64,000 bases of DNA from Rhizobium sp. P40RR-XXII (GCF_012641405.1 NZ_JABAII010000002.1:577013-641012), one strand, 5' to 3'. Numbered from the stretch's first letter, positions 1-10,101 are shown. The notes: generated by a model from the letters alone, not told the origin. Numbers and translations: made by a program.

Positions 1-1193
1 AACAGACGCTTGTGGGCGCTGATGGCGTATGTGTCCGTCATGCCGGCCAGATAATCGCCGACATGCCTTGCCTTGGGAGCAATCGCAAGTCCGGCGATAT
101 GATCCACCCAGTAATGGCTCTGCATCTCCTTGGGATTTTCCATATAGGCGTGGAAGAGGTCCGTTACGATCTGCGCCGCGCCGGCCCGGATGCGCATGAT
201 ATCGGGGTGACGATAGATGCGCTTGAACAGCATCTGCTTGATCAGCTTGTCGGTTTCCGCCATCTCCGCCGAGAAGGTCGCGACGATGCGTCCAGCGGCA
301 CGGATATCGGCGACGTTGCCCGGCTTGATTTCGGCAAGCGCCCGCTGGGAGACCGCAATGACATCCTCGACCATGCGGGTGATCTGCCGGCGCATGATCT
401 CGTGCGTGAAACGGCTCGGCTCCAGATGCGGATAGCGCGCCCTCACCTCGGCCATCAGCCCCGCGAGAAACGGCACCTCCTCCAGCATGTCGAAAGTCAG
501 ATAGCCCGAGCGCAGCCCGTCGTCGATGTCATGGGTGTTATAGGCAATATCGTCCGCAATCGCGGCGACCTGCGCCTCCAGGCTGGCAAAGGACGCAATT
601 TGGAGATCATGGATCTCGCAATAGTCGAGGATCGGCTGCGGCACCGGCCCGCTAATGCCCTTGCCGTCTGTTGTCATCAGCGGGCCGTTGTGTTTGACCA
701 GCCCTTCGAGCGTTTCCCAGGTGAGATTGAGCCCGTCGAAATCGGCATAGCGGCGCTCGAGTTTCGTCACGATGCGTAGCGACTGCGCGTTGTGATCGAA
801 GCCGCCATAGGGCAGCAGCATCTCGTGCAGCGCATCCTCGCCGGTATGACCGAAAGGCGTGTGGCCGAAATCGTGAACCAGCGCCACGCCTTCCGCCAGG
901 TCTTCATCCAGCTTCAAGGCACGCGCTAAGGCGCGCGCGATCTGCGCCACCTCGATCGTATGCGTCAGCCGGGTGCGGTAATGGTCGCCGTCCTGGGCGA
1001 TGAAGACCTGCGTCTTGTGCTTCAAGCGCCGGAAAGCGGTCGCGTGGACGATACGGTCGCGATCGCGCTGGAATTCGGAGCGCGTCGGGCTCGATCCCTC
1101 GTCGTAGAGCCTTCCGCGCGATGCCCAGGGGTCCGTCGCATAGACCGCCTTCTCACCATATCCAAAACCCAGTGCATGCGTATCGATCGTCAT
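1..1193 (-). CDS. dgt: dGTPase-like HD-domain triphosphohydrolase (partial)
   Basis: Reverse-strand reading from the ATG at 1193 begins [18 protein letters not shown] and is open to the window edge, covering about 397 residues; the C-terminus lies outside. The N-terminal region carries the family's [10 protein letters not shown] segment, the [14 protein letters not shown] histidine motif and [10 protein letters not shown], the HD-domain metal ligands of deoxyguanosinetriphosphate triphosphohydrolase-like proteins. The family hydrolyses dNTPs to deoxynucleoside and triphosphate. The next gene is divergent, an Fe-S carrier gene starting 304 bp away. A long open frame on the opposite strand here is a shadow. 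Confidence 0.9.
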   Translation of the reverse strand, partial: MTIDTHALGFGYGEKAVYATDPWASRGRLYDEGSSPTRSEFQRDRDRIVHATAFRRLKHKTQVFIAQDGDHYRTRLTHTIEVAQIARALARALKLDEDLAEGVALVHDFGHTPFGHTGEDALHEMLLPYGGFDHNAQSLRIVTKLERRYADFDGLNLTWETLEGLVKHNGPLMTTDGKGISGPVPQPILDYCEIHDLQIASFASLEAQVAAIADDIAYNTHDIDDGLRSGYLTFDMLEEVPFLAGLMAEVRARYPHLEPSRFTHEIMRRQITRMVEDVIAVSQRALAEIKPGNVADIRAAGRIVATFSAEMAETDKLIKQMLFKRIYRHPDIMRIRAGAAQIVTDLFHAYMENPKEMQSHYWVDHIAGLAIAPKARHVGDYLAGMTDTYAISAHKRL

Positions 1194-1497
1194 ATCAATC
1201 CATTCCGGCATTTGGCCCCCGCACCATTACAGATGCGAAGGTCGTTTCATCATAACCGACGAAGGCGTTGCCTGCAGATCGGAATATACGATCCCGTCGC
1301 CAAGCGTGACCCATTGACGCCGCATTGCGGCCTTCATACCTATAGACAAGAAAACAGCAAAATGGCGTGTGGCTCAACCACGAAACCAGAGCTGTCACCG
1401 GCCTGACTTTCATGATAAAGGCTATGGATATCAGCCGTTTGAAAGTGCGACGGCCTATTTGGTTCTCTCCGGATCTTGACCCCGGCAGGAGGAAAGC
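1194..1497. other. Divergent intergenic region between dgt and the Fe-S carrier
   Basis: About 300 bp between two divergently transcribed genes, so it must hold both promoters. I see no convincing ORF. A Shine-Dalgarno-like AGGAGGAAAG lies just before the ATG at 1498. Confidence 0.5.
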
Positions 1498-1830
1498 ATG
1501 ACTGAGACTAACGTTACCCTATCGGATGCCGCGGCGAAGCGAATCGCCGCGATCGTCGGCGCGGAGACGGGCAAGCACGCACTTCGCGTTGCCGTCGAAG
1601 GCGGCGGCTGTTCCGGCTTTTCCTATAAATTCGATCTCGTCGAAGGCCCGGAAGACGATGATATCGTTGTCGAAAAGGACAACGCCACCGTACTGATCGA
1701 CCAGATGTCGCTGGTCTATATGGCCGGTTCCGAGATCGATTTCGTCGACAACCTGCTCGGCCAATCCTTCCAGATCAAGAATCCGAATGCGGTTGCAAGC
1801 TGCGGCTGCGGCACGAGTTTCTCGATCTGA
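1498..1830 (+). CDS. erpA: A-type iron-sulfur cluster insertion protein (ErpA/IscA family)
   Basis: 110 aa, the usual length for A-type carriers. The three conserved cysteines are visible: one in GGGCSGFSYKF near residue 38 and the C-terminal pair in SCGCGTSFSI. These proteins carry and transfer [2Fe-2S]/[4Fe-4S] clusters to apo-enzymes in the cytoplasm. It follows dgt divergently and precedes xthA in the same direction. A strong AGGAGG ribosome site supports the start. Distinguishing ErpA from IscA/SufA by sequence alone is uncertain; the absence of isc/suf neighbours favours ErpA. Confidence 0.9.
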   Translation: MTETNVTLSDAAAKRIAAIVGAETGKHALRVAVEGGGCSGFSYKFDLVEGPEDDDIVVEKDNATVLIDQMSLVYMAGSEIDFVDNLLGQSFQIKNPNAVASCGCGTSFSI

Positions 1831-1857
1831 GGCTTCCTCTTTTTCCACAGTTTGATC

Positions 1858-1890
1858 GCCGGTCCGGAGCCATCGCTTCGGGCCGGCTTT
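1858..1890 (+). terminator. Possible terminator after the Fe-S carrier gene
   Basis: Arms GCCGGTCCG and CGGGCCGGC (one G-T wobble) around a loop of about 12 nt, followed by TTTC. Lies 28 bp after the stop at 1830. Confidence 0.45.
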
Positions 1891-1957
1891 CATATGGGCT
1901 GTAGTCAAGCCGGTCAGCTGCGGATACAACGAGGCGAAGCAAAGGAACGAGCTACCC

Positions 1958-2749
1958 ATGAAAATCGCCACCTGGAACATCAACGGTGTCAAAGCGCGTA
2001 TCGAGAACCTCTGCCAGTGGCTGAAGGATTCGAGCCCGGACATCGTCTGCCTGCAGGAGATCAAGACGGTCGACGAAGGTTTTCCGCGGCTGGAGGTGGA
2101 GGCGCTCGGCTATCATGTTGAGACCCACGGGCAGAAAGGCTTCAATGGTGTCGCCATTCTCTCCAAGATCAAGCCGGATGAAGTGACGCGGGGTCTACCC
2201 GGCGGCGACGGCGACGAACAGTCCCGCTTTATGGAAGCAGTGTTTTCCGTGCAAGGGCATGGCGCTCTGCGCGTCTGCTGCCTCTATCTGCCGAACGGCA
2301 ATCCGGTCGATACCGAGAAATATCCCTACAAGCTCGCCTGGATGGAACGCCTGCGCAAATTTGCGGCGGATCGCCTCGCGCTCGAGGAGCCTCTCGTGCT
2401 TGCCGGTGACTACAATGTCATTCCGGAGCCGCATGATTGCTTCGATCCGAAGGTTTGGGAGAGCGATGCGCTGTTCCTGCCGCAAACGCGTCAATCCTTC
2501 CGCCAGCTCGAACATCTCGGCTTTACGGATGCGGTGCGGGCGACGACGGATGCCGTGAAGCTTTACTCATTCTGGGATTACCAGGCCGGCGCCTGGCCGA
2601 AGAACAACGGCATCCGGATCGATCACCTGATGCTCTCGCCGGAGGCGGCCGATCGCCTTACCGCGACGGCAATCGAAAAGCATGTGCGCGCCTGGGAAAA
2701 GCCTTCCGACCATGTCCCGGTCATCGCGCACCTCGATTTCGGCAATTAA
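1958..2749 (+). CDS. xthA: Exodeoxyribonuclease III
   Basis: 263 aa, full length for ExoIII of the AP-endonuclease/exonuclease/phosphatase superfamily. Visible motifs: MKIATWNINGVKAR at the start, LQEIKT with the metal-binding Glu near residue 34, GDYNVIPEPHD with catalytic Asp/Asn near 151, and DHVPVIAHL with the C-terminal Asp-His pair. It cleaves abasic sites and removes 3' blocking groups in base-excision repair. The start is the ATG that gives the canonical N-terminus. It is convergent with exoR. Confidence 0.95.
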   Translation: MKIATWNINGVKARIENLCQWLKDSSPDIVCLQEIKTVDEGFPRLEVEALGYHVETHGQKGFNGVAILSKIKPDEVTRGLPGGDGDEQSRFMEAVFSVQGHGALRVCCLYLPNGNPVDTEKYPYKLAWMERLRKFAADRLALEEPLVLAGDYNVIPEPHDCFDPKVWESDALFLPQTRQSFRQLEHLGFTDAVRATTDAVKLYSFWDYQAGAWPKNNGIRIDHLMLSPEAADRLTATAIEKHVRAWEKPSDHVPVIAHLDFGN

Positions 2750-2777
2750 ACGTCAGCCCGAAACAAGGCAGTTCGGC

Positions 2778-2799
2778 AACTGCCCGGCAACGGGCAGTT
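2778..2799. terminator. Hairpin between convergent xthA and exoR
   Basis: Perfect 9-bp arms AACTGCCCG and CGGGCAGTT around GCAA, in the 60-bp gap between the two convergent genes. No strong T-run on either side, so termination is inferred from position. Confidence 0.4.
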
Positions 2800-2809
2800 A
2801 AGGCGGCAA

Positions 2810-3613
2810 TCAATCGGAGCCGGCGACGTCAAGCTGATGAGCCATGGAGACCGCCACGCGACGGTCGTTCTCATTGGCAACAGAGAATGCCTGCTCCTGC
2901 AGATCTTCCATCCAGCTGCAGTCCTTCGGCTTGCACTTGTCCAATGCCGCGGTCATGAAGGCGAGACCTCGGACGGATTGACCTTCCTGGAACAGGATAT
3001 TGCCGAAGACCGCCATGGCGCCCGGATGGCCGCTCTTGCGTGCCTGGTTCAGCCACTTCTTGGCCTGCTGCACATTGGTGGCGCCGCCCTCGCCCGTCAG
3101 CATCATCTGCGCGAGCTGGAACTGCGCCTCGGGAACGCCGAAGGTGGATGCAACCTGGAAATAAAGCTGGCGAGCCTGGTTGAGATCGATCTTGACCGGG
3201 CTGTTGGTAATGCCGGTCTTGTAGTAGCTGGCGAGAGCGAGCAGCGCGTTGATAAAGAAGCCGGTGTCTTCAGAGCCGGGCTCCACGCCCTGCTGGGCGA
3301 TCTCGCTATAAATCTTGAAAGCTTCGAAATCGTTCTGCGTCACACCGTCGCCGTCGGCATACATGTTGGCGAGAGCCCAGCGCGACCCGGTATGGCCCTT
3401 TTCGGCGGCATAGCGATAGGCTTCGACCGCTTCTTCCTTCTGCCCGTTCTTGTAGGCCTTGAAGCCGAACTTGAAGAGATCGAACGGACCCGATTCCTTG
3501 GTGACACCGGCAGTGATATCGAATGCCTTGGCTTGACCCGCCAGCGCCACTGCCGTGGCAAGGGACAGGCTGAGCATCATGACTCTCGCTGATATGAACT
3601 CGGACTTAAACAT
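2810..3613 (-). CDS. exoR: Periplasmic Sel1-repeat regulator ExoR
   Basis: 267 aa from the ATG at 3613. It has a Sec signal peptide (MFKSEFISARVMMLSLSLAT then a cut near AKA) and several Sel1-like helical repeats (GSRWALANMYADGDGV, EAQFQLAQMMLTGEGG). Length and N-terminus fit rhizobial ExoR, the periplasmic protein known to inhibit the ExoS/ChvI two-component pathway and so repress exopolysaccharide synthesis and control motility. The xthA neighbour agrees with my memory of rhizobial genomes. An upstream in-frame ATG at 3637 would add eight charged residues and is less likely. Confidence 0.85.
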   Translation of the reverse strand: MFKSEFISARVMMLSLSLATAVALAGQAKAFDITAGVTKESGPFDLFKFGFKAYKNGQKEEAVEAYRYAAEKGHTGSRWALANMYADGDGVTQNDFEAFKIYSEIAQQGVEPGSEDTGFFINALLALASYYKTGITNSPVKIDLNQARQLYFQVASTFGVPEAQFQLAQMMLTGEGGATNVQQAKKWLNQARKSGHPGAMAVFGNILFQEGQSVRGLAFMTAALDKCKPKDCSWMEDLQEQAFSVANENDRRVAVSMAHQLDVAGSD

Positions 3614-4206
3614 AACAGTCGATTTCTTTCGCTCCATTCGGGCCTATGACGGCGCTTGCATGAACGCCGTCAGATTCGCGAATGTTTTCCCTGATGGCGC
3701 ATGAGACTGAATCATCCTTTGCAAAGACGGTTCCCATGGCATTCAACCGAGGCTGTTTGCCACAATTGCGAGCATAGCTTGCAATTATGTCCAAACCAGC
3801 ATTTGTGCGGCCGTTATCGTATCCCATCACAGAACCCGCGCTCCCGTTCGCTTGCCGAGGAGTGACATCGAACGTCGTCAGGCTGACGCCTTCCCTTGGT
3901 GGGCAAAGACTTTTCCCCTGCATCGGAAGCGTCATGGCTCCGATCCCGGATCGTTGCTTATGCCAAAGTGGAAGCTCACCCATCGATCGTTTACGCACTT
4001 TCTACAAGGCTAACCCCTGTGCCCACGTAATCGCTGCTCCCCATTTGTGGCGGGAAATGGACAAATTGTAATCTGATCACGTGGCTGCAATGTCTTGAAA
4101 TAGAGTGTTGCTAATTCGTCACAAAGATTTTACCGATCTTGTAACTTCCTTAACCATAAATCCGGCAAGGAGGCCGGTTTGGCGCTCCGATCCGTCCGCG
4201 CGCGGC
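3614..4206. other. Long intergenic region upstream of exoR
   Basis: About 590 bp before the terminator of the FadL-like gene. It contains the leftward exoR promoter region. The rightward open frame at 3787-4071 has no recognisable ribosome site or domain and I do not support it. The part from about 4080 is AT-rich. Confidence 0.4.
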
Positions 4207-4239
4207 AAAAAAACGCCGCGGGACTTGTACAAGTCCGCG
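4207..4239 (-). terminator. Terminator of the FadL-like gene
   Basis: On the reverse strand, an arm pair built on GGACTTGTACAAGTCC is followed by GCGG and a run of seven T. It lies about 58 bp beyond the stop codon at 4297. Confidence 0.55.
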
Positions 4240-4296
4240 ACGCTCTCAATGAGATGAAGTGATAGATGATAAGTTCGTCAATCCAATGACTTATTG

Positions 4297-5553
4297 TCAG
4301 AAGCTGACTTTTACCGACGTCTGAAGAGCGGCGACCAAGTCATTGCCGAAGCTGTAGCTCGCGTCATCGCCGTAGACGATGCCGCCGCGAGTGACCGGTC
4401 CGGATTTGCCTGATGTCATCAGACCAAGCGCGCCGCCGAAGTTGAACTGAACGTGCTCCGTCGCCTTGTAGGCAACACCTGCACCGAGCGTCCACGTATC
4501 CGAGTTCATGCCATAGCCATCGCTCGTACCACGATCCCAGCTCAGGCTGATGGCGCCGCTCCACTTGTCATTGAACTTGTGTCCGACACCGCCCGTGATG
4601 GTCCAGCCGTCGCGATACAGCAAGTCAAGCGACGTCAGCTGCGTCGGCCCGCCGGTCCGGCAGGAGGCGACGCCACGGGTCGAGGTCGGGCAAAGGGCGA
4701 TGCTTTGCAAGAGGCTCCAATTCGTCCATTTGACCGAACCGAATGCCAGCCAGTCCGGCGCGATGCCGCTCTGCACCTTCCATTCCAGCGAGTCCGGAGC
4801 GTCGGCCGAGCCGAAGACCGAGGTAGCCGCGCCGAAGAACGGCCGAATCGGCGGCAGCTCGGTCAGATCGACACTGCCCTTGAGATTGTCGTATTTGACC
4901 CGGCTGTTGTAGACGAGGCTCGTGCGGAAGGCATATTCCGGGATTTCATAGGCCAGACCGGCGCGCCAGCCCCAGCCGTGACCATCGACATCAAGCGAGC
5001 CGACGCCATCGTAGACGGAGGAAAGCGGAGCCGGGATGGCCGAGACAAGGCGTGACTTGAAACCACTGACTTCCTGATAGAAGCCGCCACCGATAACGCG
5101 AAATTCGCCCGGGCCTGCATCGAATTTGTAGGAGCAGGTCGCCCCATAATTGTTCGTGCGGACCTTGACCTCGATTTCGTTGTTGGCACCGGCCCAGTTC
5201 TGGCCTTCGTTGAGATGCCCGCCGAATGGCTGGGAATAATCGGCCATGCAGTCGATGTTGTCGGTGATGCCGATCTTGAAGGCGGCATAAGGCATTGCAT
5301 AATTTTCCGAGGCATCGGTCGAGTGGCTTCGGTTATTGAGATTGCCGTCGCTCGGATCGGTGTCTTTCGCGTTCTTCAACTTGCGGTCGGGCATGACATA
5401 GGTAACGCCGGACTCGAAGACATAACGACCCTTGTCGAAGAGCAAGTCGATGTCATAACCGGAACGGTCGAGACCGCCCGCAAAGGCCGCACTCGCAAAA
5501 GACGTACCGATGATGAATGAAACTGCGCTCCTCAACGCAATAGAAAATGCCAT
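4297..5553 (-). CDS. FadL/OmpP1/TodX-like outer-membrane transport protein
   Basis: 418 aa from the ATG at 5553, preceded by a clear GGGGGAG ribosome site. The N-terminus is a Sec signal peptide ending near SAAFAGG; the mature protein opens with GLDRSGYDIDLLFDKG and continues with many alternating aromatic beta-strand segments, ending in VAALQTSVKVSF with a terminal Phe typical of outer-membrane beta-barrels. The layout fits the FadL family, which moves long-chain fatty acids or hydrophobic compounds across the outer membrane. Substrate cannot be told. Monocistronic with its own terminator. Confidence 0.8.
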   Translation of the reverse strand: MAFSIALRSAVSFIIGTSFASAAFAGGLDRSGYDIDLLFDKGRYVFESGVTYVMPDRKLKNAKDTDPSDGNLNNRSHSTDASENYAMPYAAFKIGITDNIDCMADYSQPFGGHLNEGQNWAGANNEIEVKVRTNNYGATCSYKFDAGPGEFRVIGGGFYQEVSGFKSRLVSAIPAPLSSVYDGVGSLDVDGHGWGWRAGLAYEIPEYAFRTSLVYNSRVKYDNLKGSVDLTELPPIRPFFGAATSVFGSADAPDSLEWKVQSGIAPDWLAFGSVKWTNWSLLQSIALCPTSTRGVASCRTGGPTQLTSLDLLYRDGWTITGGVGHKFNDKWSGAISLSWDRGTSDGYGMNSDTWTLGAGVAYKATEHVQFNFGGALGLMTSGKSGPVTRGGIVYGDDASYSFGNDLVAALQTSVKVSF

Positions 5554-6055
5554 TGTAACTCCCCCACGTGTGCATTCGCTTTTTCGATTGTTGCGACGAT
5601 CACTTGAATTGGCAATGCGGCCTACAAGGGCTGAAACCCAGTAAAAGAGTGATTGATTTACGTAAGAAAACGAACTACGCCGCGCAAAAACCGTGCGATT
5701 AGGTAAATTTTTTCTTTTTAATGTCATTTTCTTCCCCGGTTAGATTTTTATTCTTCTTTGCAACAATTCCGTTACAATATGACAACAGTTCTGCTTTTCG
5801 CGAGTGCCTAGCAGATTTAGGTGTAATATGTTTCGCCTGTGCGAAACTGACGATGAATCAGGGTGTAAAGCCCGTTGATCGATATCGAATCGAAGAAGAA
5901 AGCAAGAAAGGCACGCGGCTAACGCCGCGTGCCTTTCACCATTCTCAAAAGCAGGTCGCGCAAAAACAAGTTGCGGTTTTGCGATCAGGACATGTGCAGG
6001 ATCAGGAACTTAGAGCGCACCTGAAAGATTGCGATGCGCTTTAGTTCCCTCTTTC
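5554..6055. other. Intergenic region between the FadL-like gene and valS
   Basis: About 500 bp; both flanking genes run leftward. The part near 5640-5780 is AT-rich and probably holds the FadL-like promoter. A perfect hairpin lies at 5907-5936. No supported gene. Confidence 0.4.
5907..5936 (-). terminator. Perfect 13-bp hairpin downstream of valS
   Basis: Arms AAAGGCACGCGGC and GCCGCGTGCCTTT around TAAC. On the reverse strand it follows the valS stop by about 120 bp and leads into a T-rich stretch, so it may end valS transcription. Confidence 0.5.
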
Positions 6056-8899
6056 TCAGCTCGCTTCGCTGACCCGGGCCAGTGCTACCTTGAGGCTCAC
6101 CTGCTGCCCTTCGAGCTCACCGAGGCGTTCGCGCTCGGCGGCGACCACGTCCGGATTCGCGTTCGCGACGAACTTCTCGTTCGAAAGCTTGCCGTTGATG
6201 CGCGCGATCTCCTGGTCGTTCTTGGCGATCGCCTTTTCCAGACGTGCCTTTTCGGCCGAGAGGTCGATGAGGTTGCCGAGCGGCAGGCAGACGGTCGCCT
6301 CGCCGACAACGATCTGTGCGGCGCCCTTCGGCGCGGTATCGGCTAGCGAGACGGTTTCGACGCGCGCCAGCCGCTTGATGGCGGCGTCGTGGCGGAACAG
6401 GCGCTCCCGCGTCAGGCTATTCGCGTCGACGACCACCAGCGGGGCGGTCGCTGCCGGCGGCACGTTCATTTCCGAGCGCACCGAACGAATGCCGGAAACG
6501 AGGTCGATCAGCCAGTTGATTTCATCGGCGGCAATATCGTCCGCATAGGATGGCGCCGGCCAATCGGCATGGCAGATCAGGCCCTCGCGCTCATTGCCCT
6601 CGCCCGCCGTATGCGCCCAAAGCTCTTCGGTCATGAAGGGCATGAACGGATGCAGCAGCTTATAGGTCTCTTCGAGAACATAGGCAGCGCAGGACTGCGC
6701 CTCCGCCTTGGCGTTCTCGTCGTCACCATTGAAGATCGGCTTCAGCAGCTCAAGATACCAGTCGCAGAACTGGTTCCAGATGAAGCGATAGAGCGCACTT
6801 GCCGCATCGTTGAAGCGGAAGCTTTCCAGCGCTTCGGTGACGTCGCGCTCCGCGCGCGCCAGCTCCGTCAGAATCCAGCGATTGACGGTGAGCTCGGCGG
6901 CTTCCGGCACGAAATGCGGGTCGCTCTTGGCTCCATTCATCTCGGCAAAGCGCGTCGCGTTCCAGAGCTTGGTGCCGAAGTTTCGGTAGCCGGTGATACG
7001 GGCCGGATCGAGCTTCACGTCGCGACCCTGCGCCGCCATGATCGCGAGCGTGAAACGCAGCGAATCGGCGCCGTACTGGTCGATCAGTTCGAGCGGATCG
7101 ATGACGTTGCCCTTGGACTTTGACATCTTCTGCCCGTTCTTGTCGCGCACCAGGGCGTGGACATAGACCGTGCTGAACGGCTCGACAGGTTCGCCGTTCT
7201 CATCCTCCATGAAATGGAGACCCATCATCATCATGCGGGCAACCCAGAAGAAGATGATATCGAAGCCGGTGACGAGCACGTTCGTCGGATAGTAGCGCGC
7301 CAGTTCCGGCGTCTCATCCGGCCACCCGAGCGTCGAGAACGGCCAGAGCGCGGAGGAAAACCAGGTATCGAGCACGTCTTCGTCGCGCGTCAGGATTTCG
7401 CCCGGCTTGAAGTTCTCCAGCAGGTCCTCGACATAGGCCTTCATCGGCCCCTCATGCGAAAGATAATGCTGGATCGCCGCCTGCAGCGCTTCTTCTTCGG
7501 TCTTTTCGACGAAGACCTGGCCATCCGGTCCATACCAGGCGGGAATCTGGTGACCCCACCAGAGCTGACGGGAAACGCACCACGGCTGAATGTTTTCCAT
7601 CCAGTCGTAATAGGTCTTGTCCCAGCTCTTCGGGACGAGCTTGGTGCGGCCGTCACGGACGGAGGCAATCGCCGGTTCGGCGAGCGTCTTGGCGTCAACA
7701 TACCACTGCTCGGTCAGGCGCGGCTCGATCGGCACGCCGCCGCGGTCGCCATGCGGAACCATGTGCTTGTGCGGCTCGACCCTATCCAGCAATTCGGATT
7801 CTTCGAAAATGCGAACAATGATCTTGCGCGCCTCGAAGCGGTCCTTGCCTTCCAGCTCATCCCAAGCGCCGTGCAGAGCGGCCGGATGATCGAGACCTTC
7901 GAGGAAGTCCTCGTTGTCCTTGATGGTGATGGTGGCTTCCGGGGTCAGAATGTTGACGACGCGCAGACCGCGGCGCTTGCCGACGTCGAAGTCATTGAAA
8001 TCATGCGCCGGCGTCATCTTGACCGCGCCCGTTCCGGCCGTCGGATCCGGATATTCGTCGGCGACGATCGGGATGCGGCGGCCGACGATCGGCAGGATGA
8101 CATGCTTGCCGATGATCGACTTGTAGCGTTCGTCGGTCGGATTGACCGCGACGCCGGTATCGCCAAGCATGGTCTCGGGACGGGTGGTGGCGACGACCAG
8201 ATAGTCTCGCGTTTCCCATTCCGTCGGCTTGCCCTCGTCATCGAAGGCAACCGGATGCTGATAGGTGACGCCTGGCTCCAGCGGGTAACGCAGGTACCAG
8301 AGATTGCCGTTGACCTCGTGCTGCTCGACCTCGATATCCGAAATCGCGGTCAGCATTTTCGGATCCCAGTTGACCAGCCGCTTGTCGCGATAGATCAGGC
8401 CCTCCTTGTAGAGCGTGACGAAGACTTCGAGAACGGCCTTGGACAGGCCCTCGTCCATGGTGAAGCGTTCGCGCGACCAGTCGCAGGAGGCACCAAGGCG
8501 CTTGAGCTGATTGAAGATCAAGCCGCCCGATTCCGCCTTCCATTCCCAGACCTTCTCGATGAAAGCCTCACGGCCCATCTTGTGACGATCCGGCTGCTGG
8601 CGCTCGGCGAGACGACGCTCGACGACCATCTGCGTGGCGATGCCGGCATGGTCCATGCCGGGCTGCCAGAGAACGTCCTTGCCGCGCATGCGTTCGAACC
8701 GCACCATGATATCCTGCAGCGTGTTGTTCAGCGCATGCCCCATGTGCAGCGAACCGGTCACGTTCGGCGGCGGTATGACGATGGTGAAGGTTTCCGCGCC
8801 CGGCTTGGCATTCGCACCGGCGCGAAAGGCGTCGGCCTCATCCCATTTTTGGGCGATCTTCGGTTCGACTGCGGCGGAATCATATGTTTTGTCGAGCAT
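6056..8899 (-). CDS. valS: Valyl-tRNA synthetase
   Basis: 947 aa from the ATG at 8899 (MLDKTYDSAAVEPKIAQKW). Class I motifs are present: PPPNVTGSLHMGHALNNT with the HIGH-type signature near residue 43, a CP1 editing region containing ATTRPETMLGDTG, and KMSKSKGNVIDP with the KMSKS loop. A C-terminal coiled-coil arm (LSAEKARLEKAIAKNDQEI) is typical of ValRS. It charges tRNA-Val and edits Thr-tRNA-Val. An in-frame ATG at 9004 would add 35 unusual residues across the popZ terminator and is rejected. Confidence 0.97.
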   Translation of the reverse strand: MLDKTYDSAAVEPKIAQKWDEADAFRAGANAKPGAETFTIVIPPPNVTGSLHMGHALNNTLQDIMVRFERMRGKDVLWQPGMDHAGIATQMVVERRLAERQQPDRHKMGREAFIEKVWEWKAESGGLIFNQLKRLGASCDWSRERFTMDEGLSKAVLEVFVTLYKEGLIYRDKRLVNWDPKMLTAISDIEVEQHEVNGNLWYLRYPLEPGVTYQHPVAFDDEGKPTEWETRDYLVVATTRPETMLGDTGVAVNPTDERYKSIIGKHVILPIVGRRIPIVADEYPDPTAGTGAVKMTPAHDFNDFDVGKRRGLRVVNILTPEATITIKDNEDFLEGLDHPAALHGAWDELEGKDRFEARKIIVRIFEESELLDRVEPHKHMVPHGDRGGVPIEPRLTEQWYVDAKTLAEPAIASVRDGRTKLVPKSWDKTYYDWMENIQPWCVSRQLWWGHQIPAWYGPDGQVFVEKTEEEALQAAIQHYLSHEGPMKAYVEDLLENFKPGEILTRDEDVLDTWFSSALWPFSTLGWPDETPELARYYPTNVLVTGFDIIFFWVARMMMMGLHFMEDENGEPVEPFSTVYVHALVRDKNGQKMSKSKGNVIDPLELIDQYGADSLRFTLAIMAAQGRDVKLDPARITGYRNFGTKLWNATRFAEMNGAKSDPHFVPEAAELTVNRWILTELARAERDVTEALESFRFNDAASALYRFIWNQFCDWYLELLKPIFNGDDENAKAEAQSCAAYVLEETYKLLHPFMPFMTEELWAHTAGEGNEREGLICHADWPAPSYADDIAADEINWLIDLVSGIRSVRSEMNVPPAATAPLVVVDANSLTRERLFRHDAAIKRLARVETVSLADTAPKGAAQIVVGEATVCLPLGNLIDLSAEKARLEKAIAKNDQEIARINGKLSNEKFVANANPDVVAAERERLGELEGQQVSLKVALARVSEAS

Positions 8900-8965
8900 T
8901 TTATGACCGGATCTTGAGGATTGGGTGATGCGGGTTGTAAATAGGATGGCTGTGGGCAAGTCAAT

Positions 8966-8993
8966 AAAAAAGCCGCCCCGGAGCCGGAGCGGC
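8966..8993 (-). terminator. Terminator between popZ and valS
   Basis: Reverse-strand arms GCCGCTCCGG and CCGGGGCGGC followed by a run of six T. It lies about 30 bp after the popZ stop and 67 bp before the valS start, so it may attenuate readthrough into valS. Confidence 0.6.
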
Positions 8994-9019
8994 GGATCGG
9001 TCACCCGAAGCTCAGGCTG

Positions 9020-9913
9020 TCAGCGGCGCGGGCCGCGGGCCACTCGTTCGATTTCCTCGCGCACGAGACGCTCGACAAGGGTCGGCAGATTGTCGTCGAG
9101 CCATTCCTGCAGCATGGGCCGCAGCATTTCCTGAGCCAGCTCATCGAGAGAACGGCGCGGGCCTCCATCGACGATGGCGGCAAGTTCTTCAAACGAGCGG
9201 GCAACCTGCGCGCCGGCCGCTTCGGACATCAATGGCGACGTAGCCACGACCTGGGCCGTCGGCAAGGACGTTTCCAATTCCGCCGCAGCGGCTACGATCG
9301 GTTCAGGTGCCGGGGAAACCGGGGCCTCGACCGGTGCGGCTGCCCGAGGCGCAGCCATTTGGAACGTACGAGTGGAGACCGTCGCCGGCAATTCTTCCAT
9401 TTCGGGTTCGCCCCCGACTTCCGCCGGAGCCTGCACGGCCATCGGAGCGACCGGCGCCACCATATCGGTAATGGCATGCCGCAGCGGCGCATCGGCGACC
9501 GGCTCGACATGGACTTCGGCAAGACGCGCGGCCATGGCCGGCGGCAGTTCACGCGGCTGCGGCGGCTCGCGCCCGGCGTTCAGCAATGCGGCGGCGTTGC
9601 GCTCGGAAGCGGCGCGGACGCGCGCTGCGACATCCGCCAGCGACAAGCCGCGACCGGCACCCTCCGGTTCGGCAACGGGCATCTGCGAGTTTGCGGCGAC
9701 GAAACGCGGGTCCTGCTCCGCGCGGGCGCGATCCGCGGCAGCGAACTCTTCGTCTACCGTCAACGGAATATCGTCGTCGCGCATGTTGGAAGCAGCGAGA
9801 TGAGGGGAAGAAATCGGCTTGGCGCCCACGGGTTCGTTGCTTTCGATGATCCTGCGGATCGATGCCAGAATCTCTTCCATGGACGGTTCACGCACTACAT
9901 TTGGCTGAGCCAT
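9020..9913 (-). CDS. popZ: PopZ-family polar organising protein (DUF2497)
   Basis: 297 aa. The N-terminal helix REPSMEEILASIRRIIES and the C-terminal helical block LDELAQEMLRPMLQEWLDDN followed by LPTLVERLVREEIERV are the two conserved parts of alphaproteobacterial PopZ/DUF2497. The middle is a low-complexity Pro/Ala/Glu-rich linker, as expected. PopZ forms polymeric condensates at the growing pole and anchors ParB and the centromere. The next gene leftward is valS, as I recall for rhizobia. Start taken at 9913 (MAQPNVV); an ATG two codons upstream is possible. Confidence 0.85.
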   Translation of the reverse strand: MAQPNVVREPSMEEILASIRRIIESNEPVGAKPISSPHLAASNMRDDDIPLTVDEEFAAADRARAEQDPRFVAANSQMPVAEPEGAGRGLSLADVAARVRAASERNAAALLNAGREPPQPRELPPAMAARLAEVHVEPVADAPLRHAITDMVAPVAPMAVQAPAEVGGEPEMEELPATVSTRTFQMAAPRAAAPVEAPVSPAPEPIVAAAAELETSLPTAQVVATSPLMSEAAGAQVARSFEELAAIVDGGPRRSLDELAQEMLRPMLQEWLDDNLPTLVERLVREEIERVARGPRR

Positions 9914-10101
9914 ATTCATCCCCGTTTTCCATATTCAACGACCGGAAACTCGCCAACTCGGCACCCGAATCAGGGTCACCCTAGATGACTGCCCTCGGGA
10001 AAAAAATCACCGTCAAAGCACTAAACCCGGTGATGCACAGTTTTGTTACGATCACAACGAATCGCTCTGCTGCCTGCGATTCTGCCACAGGCGCCGGCAA
10101 T

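Noticed and set aside
12..779. Rightward 255-aa open frame
   Set aside because: It lies antisense to dgt, which has clear HD-domain motifs on the reverse strand.
7157..8917. 586-aa rightward frame
   Set aside because: Antisense to valS; the long GC-rich shadow has no domain.
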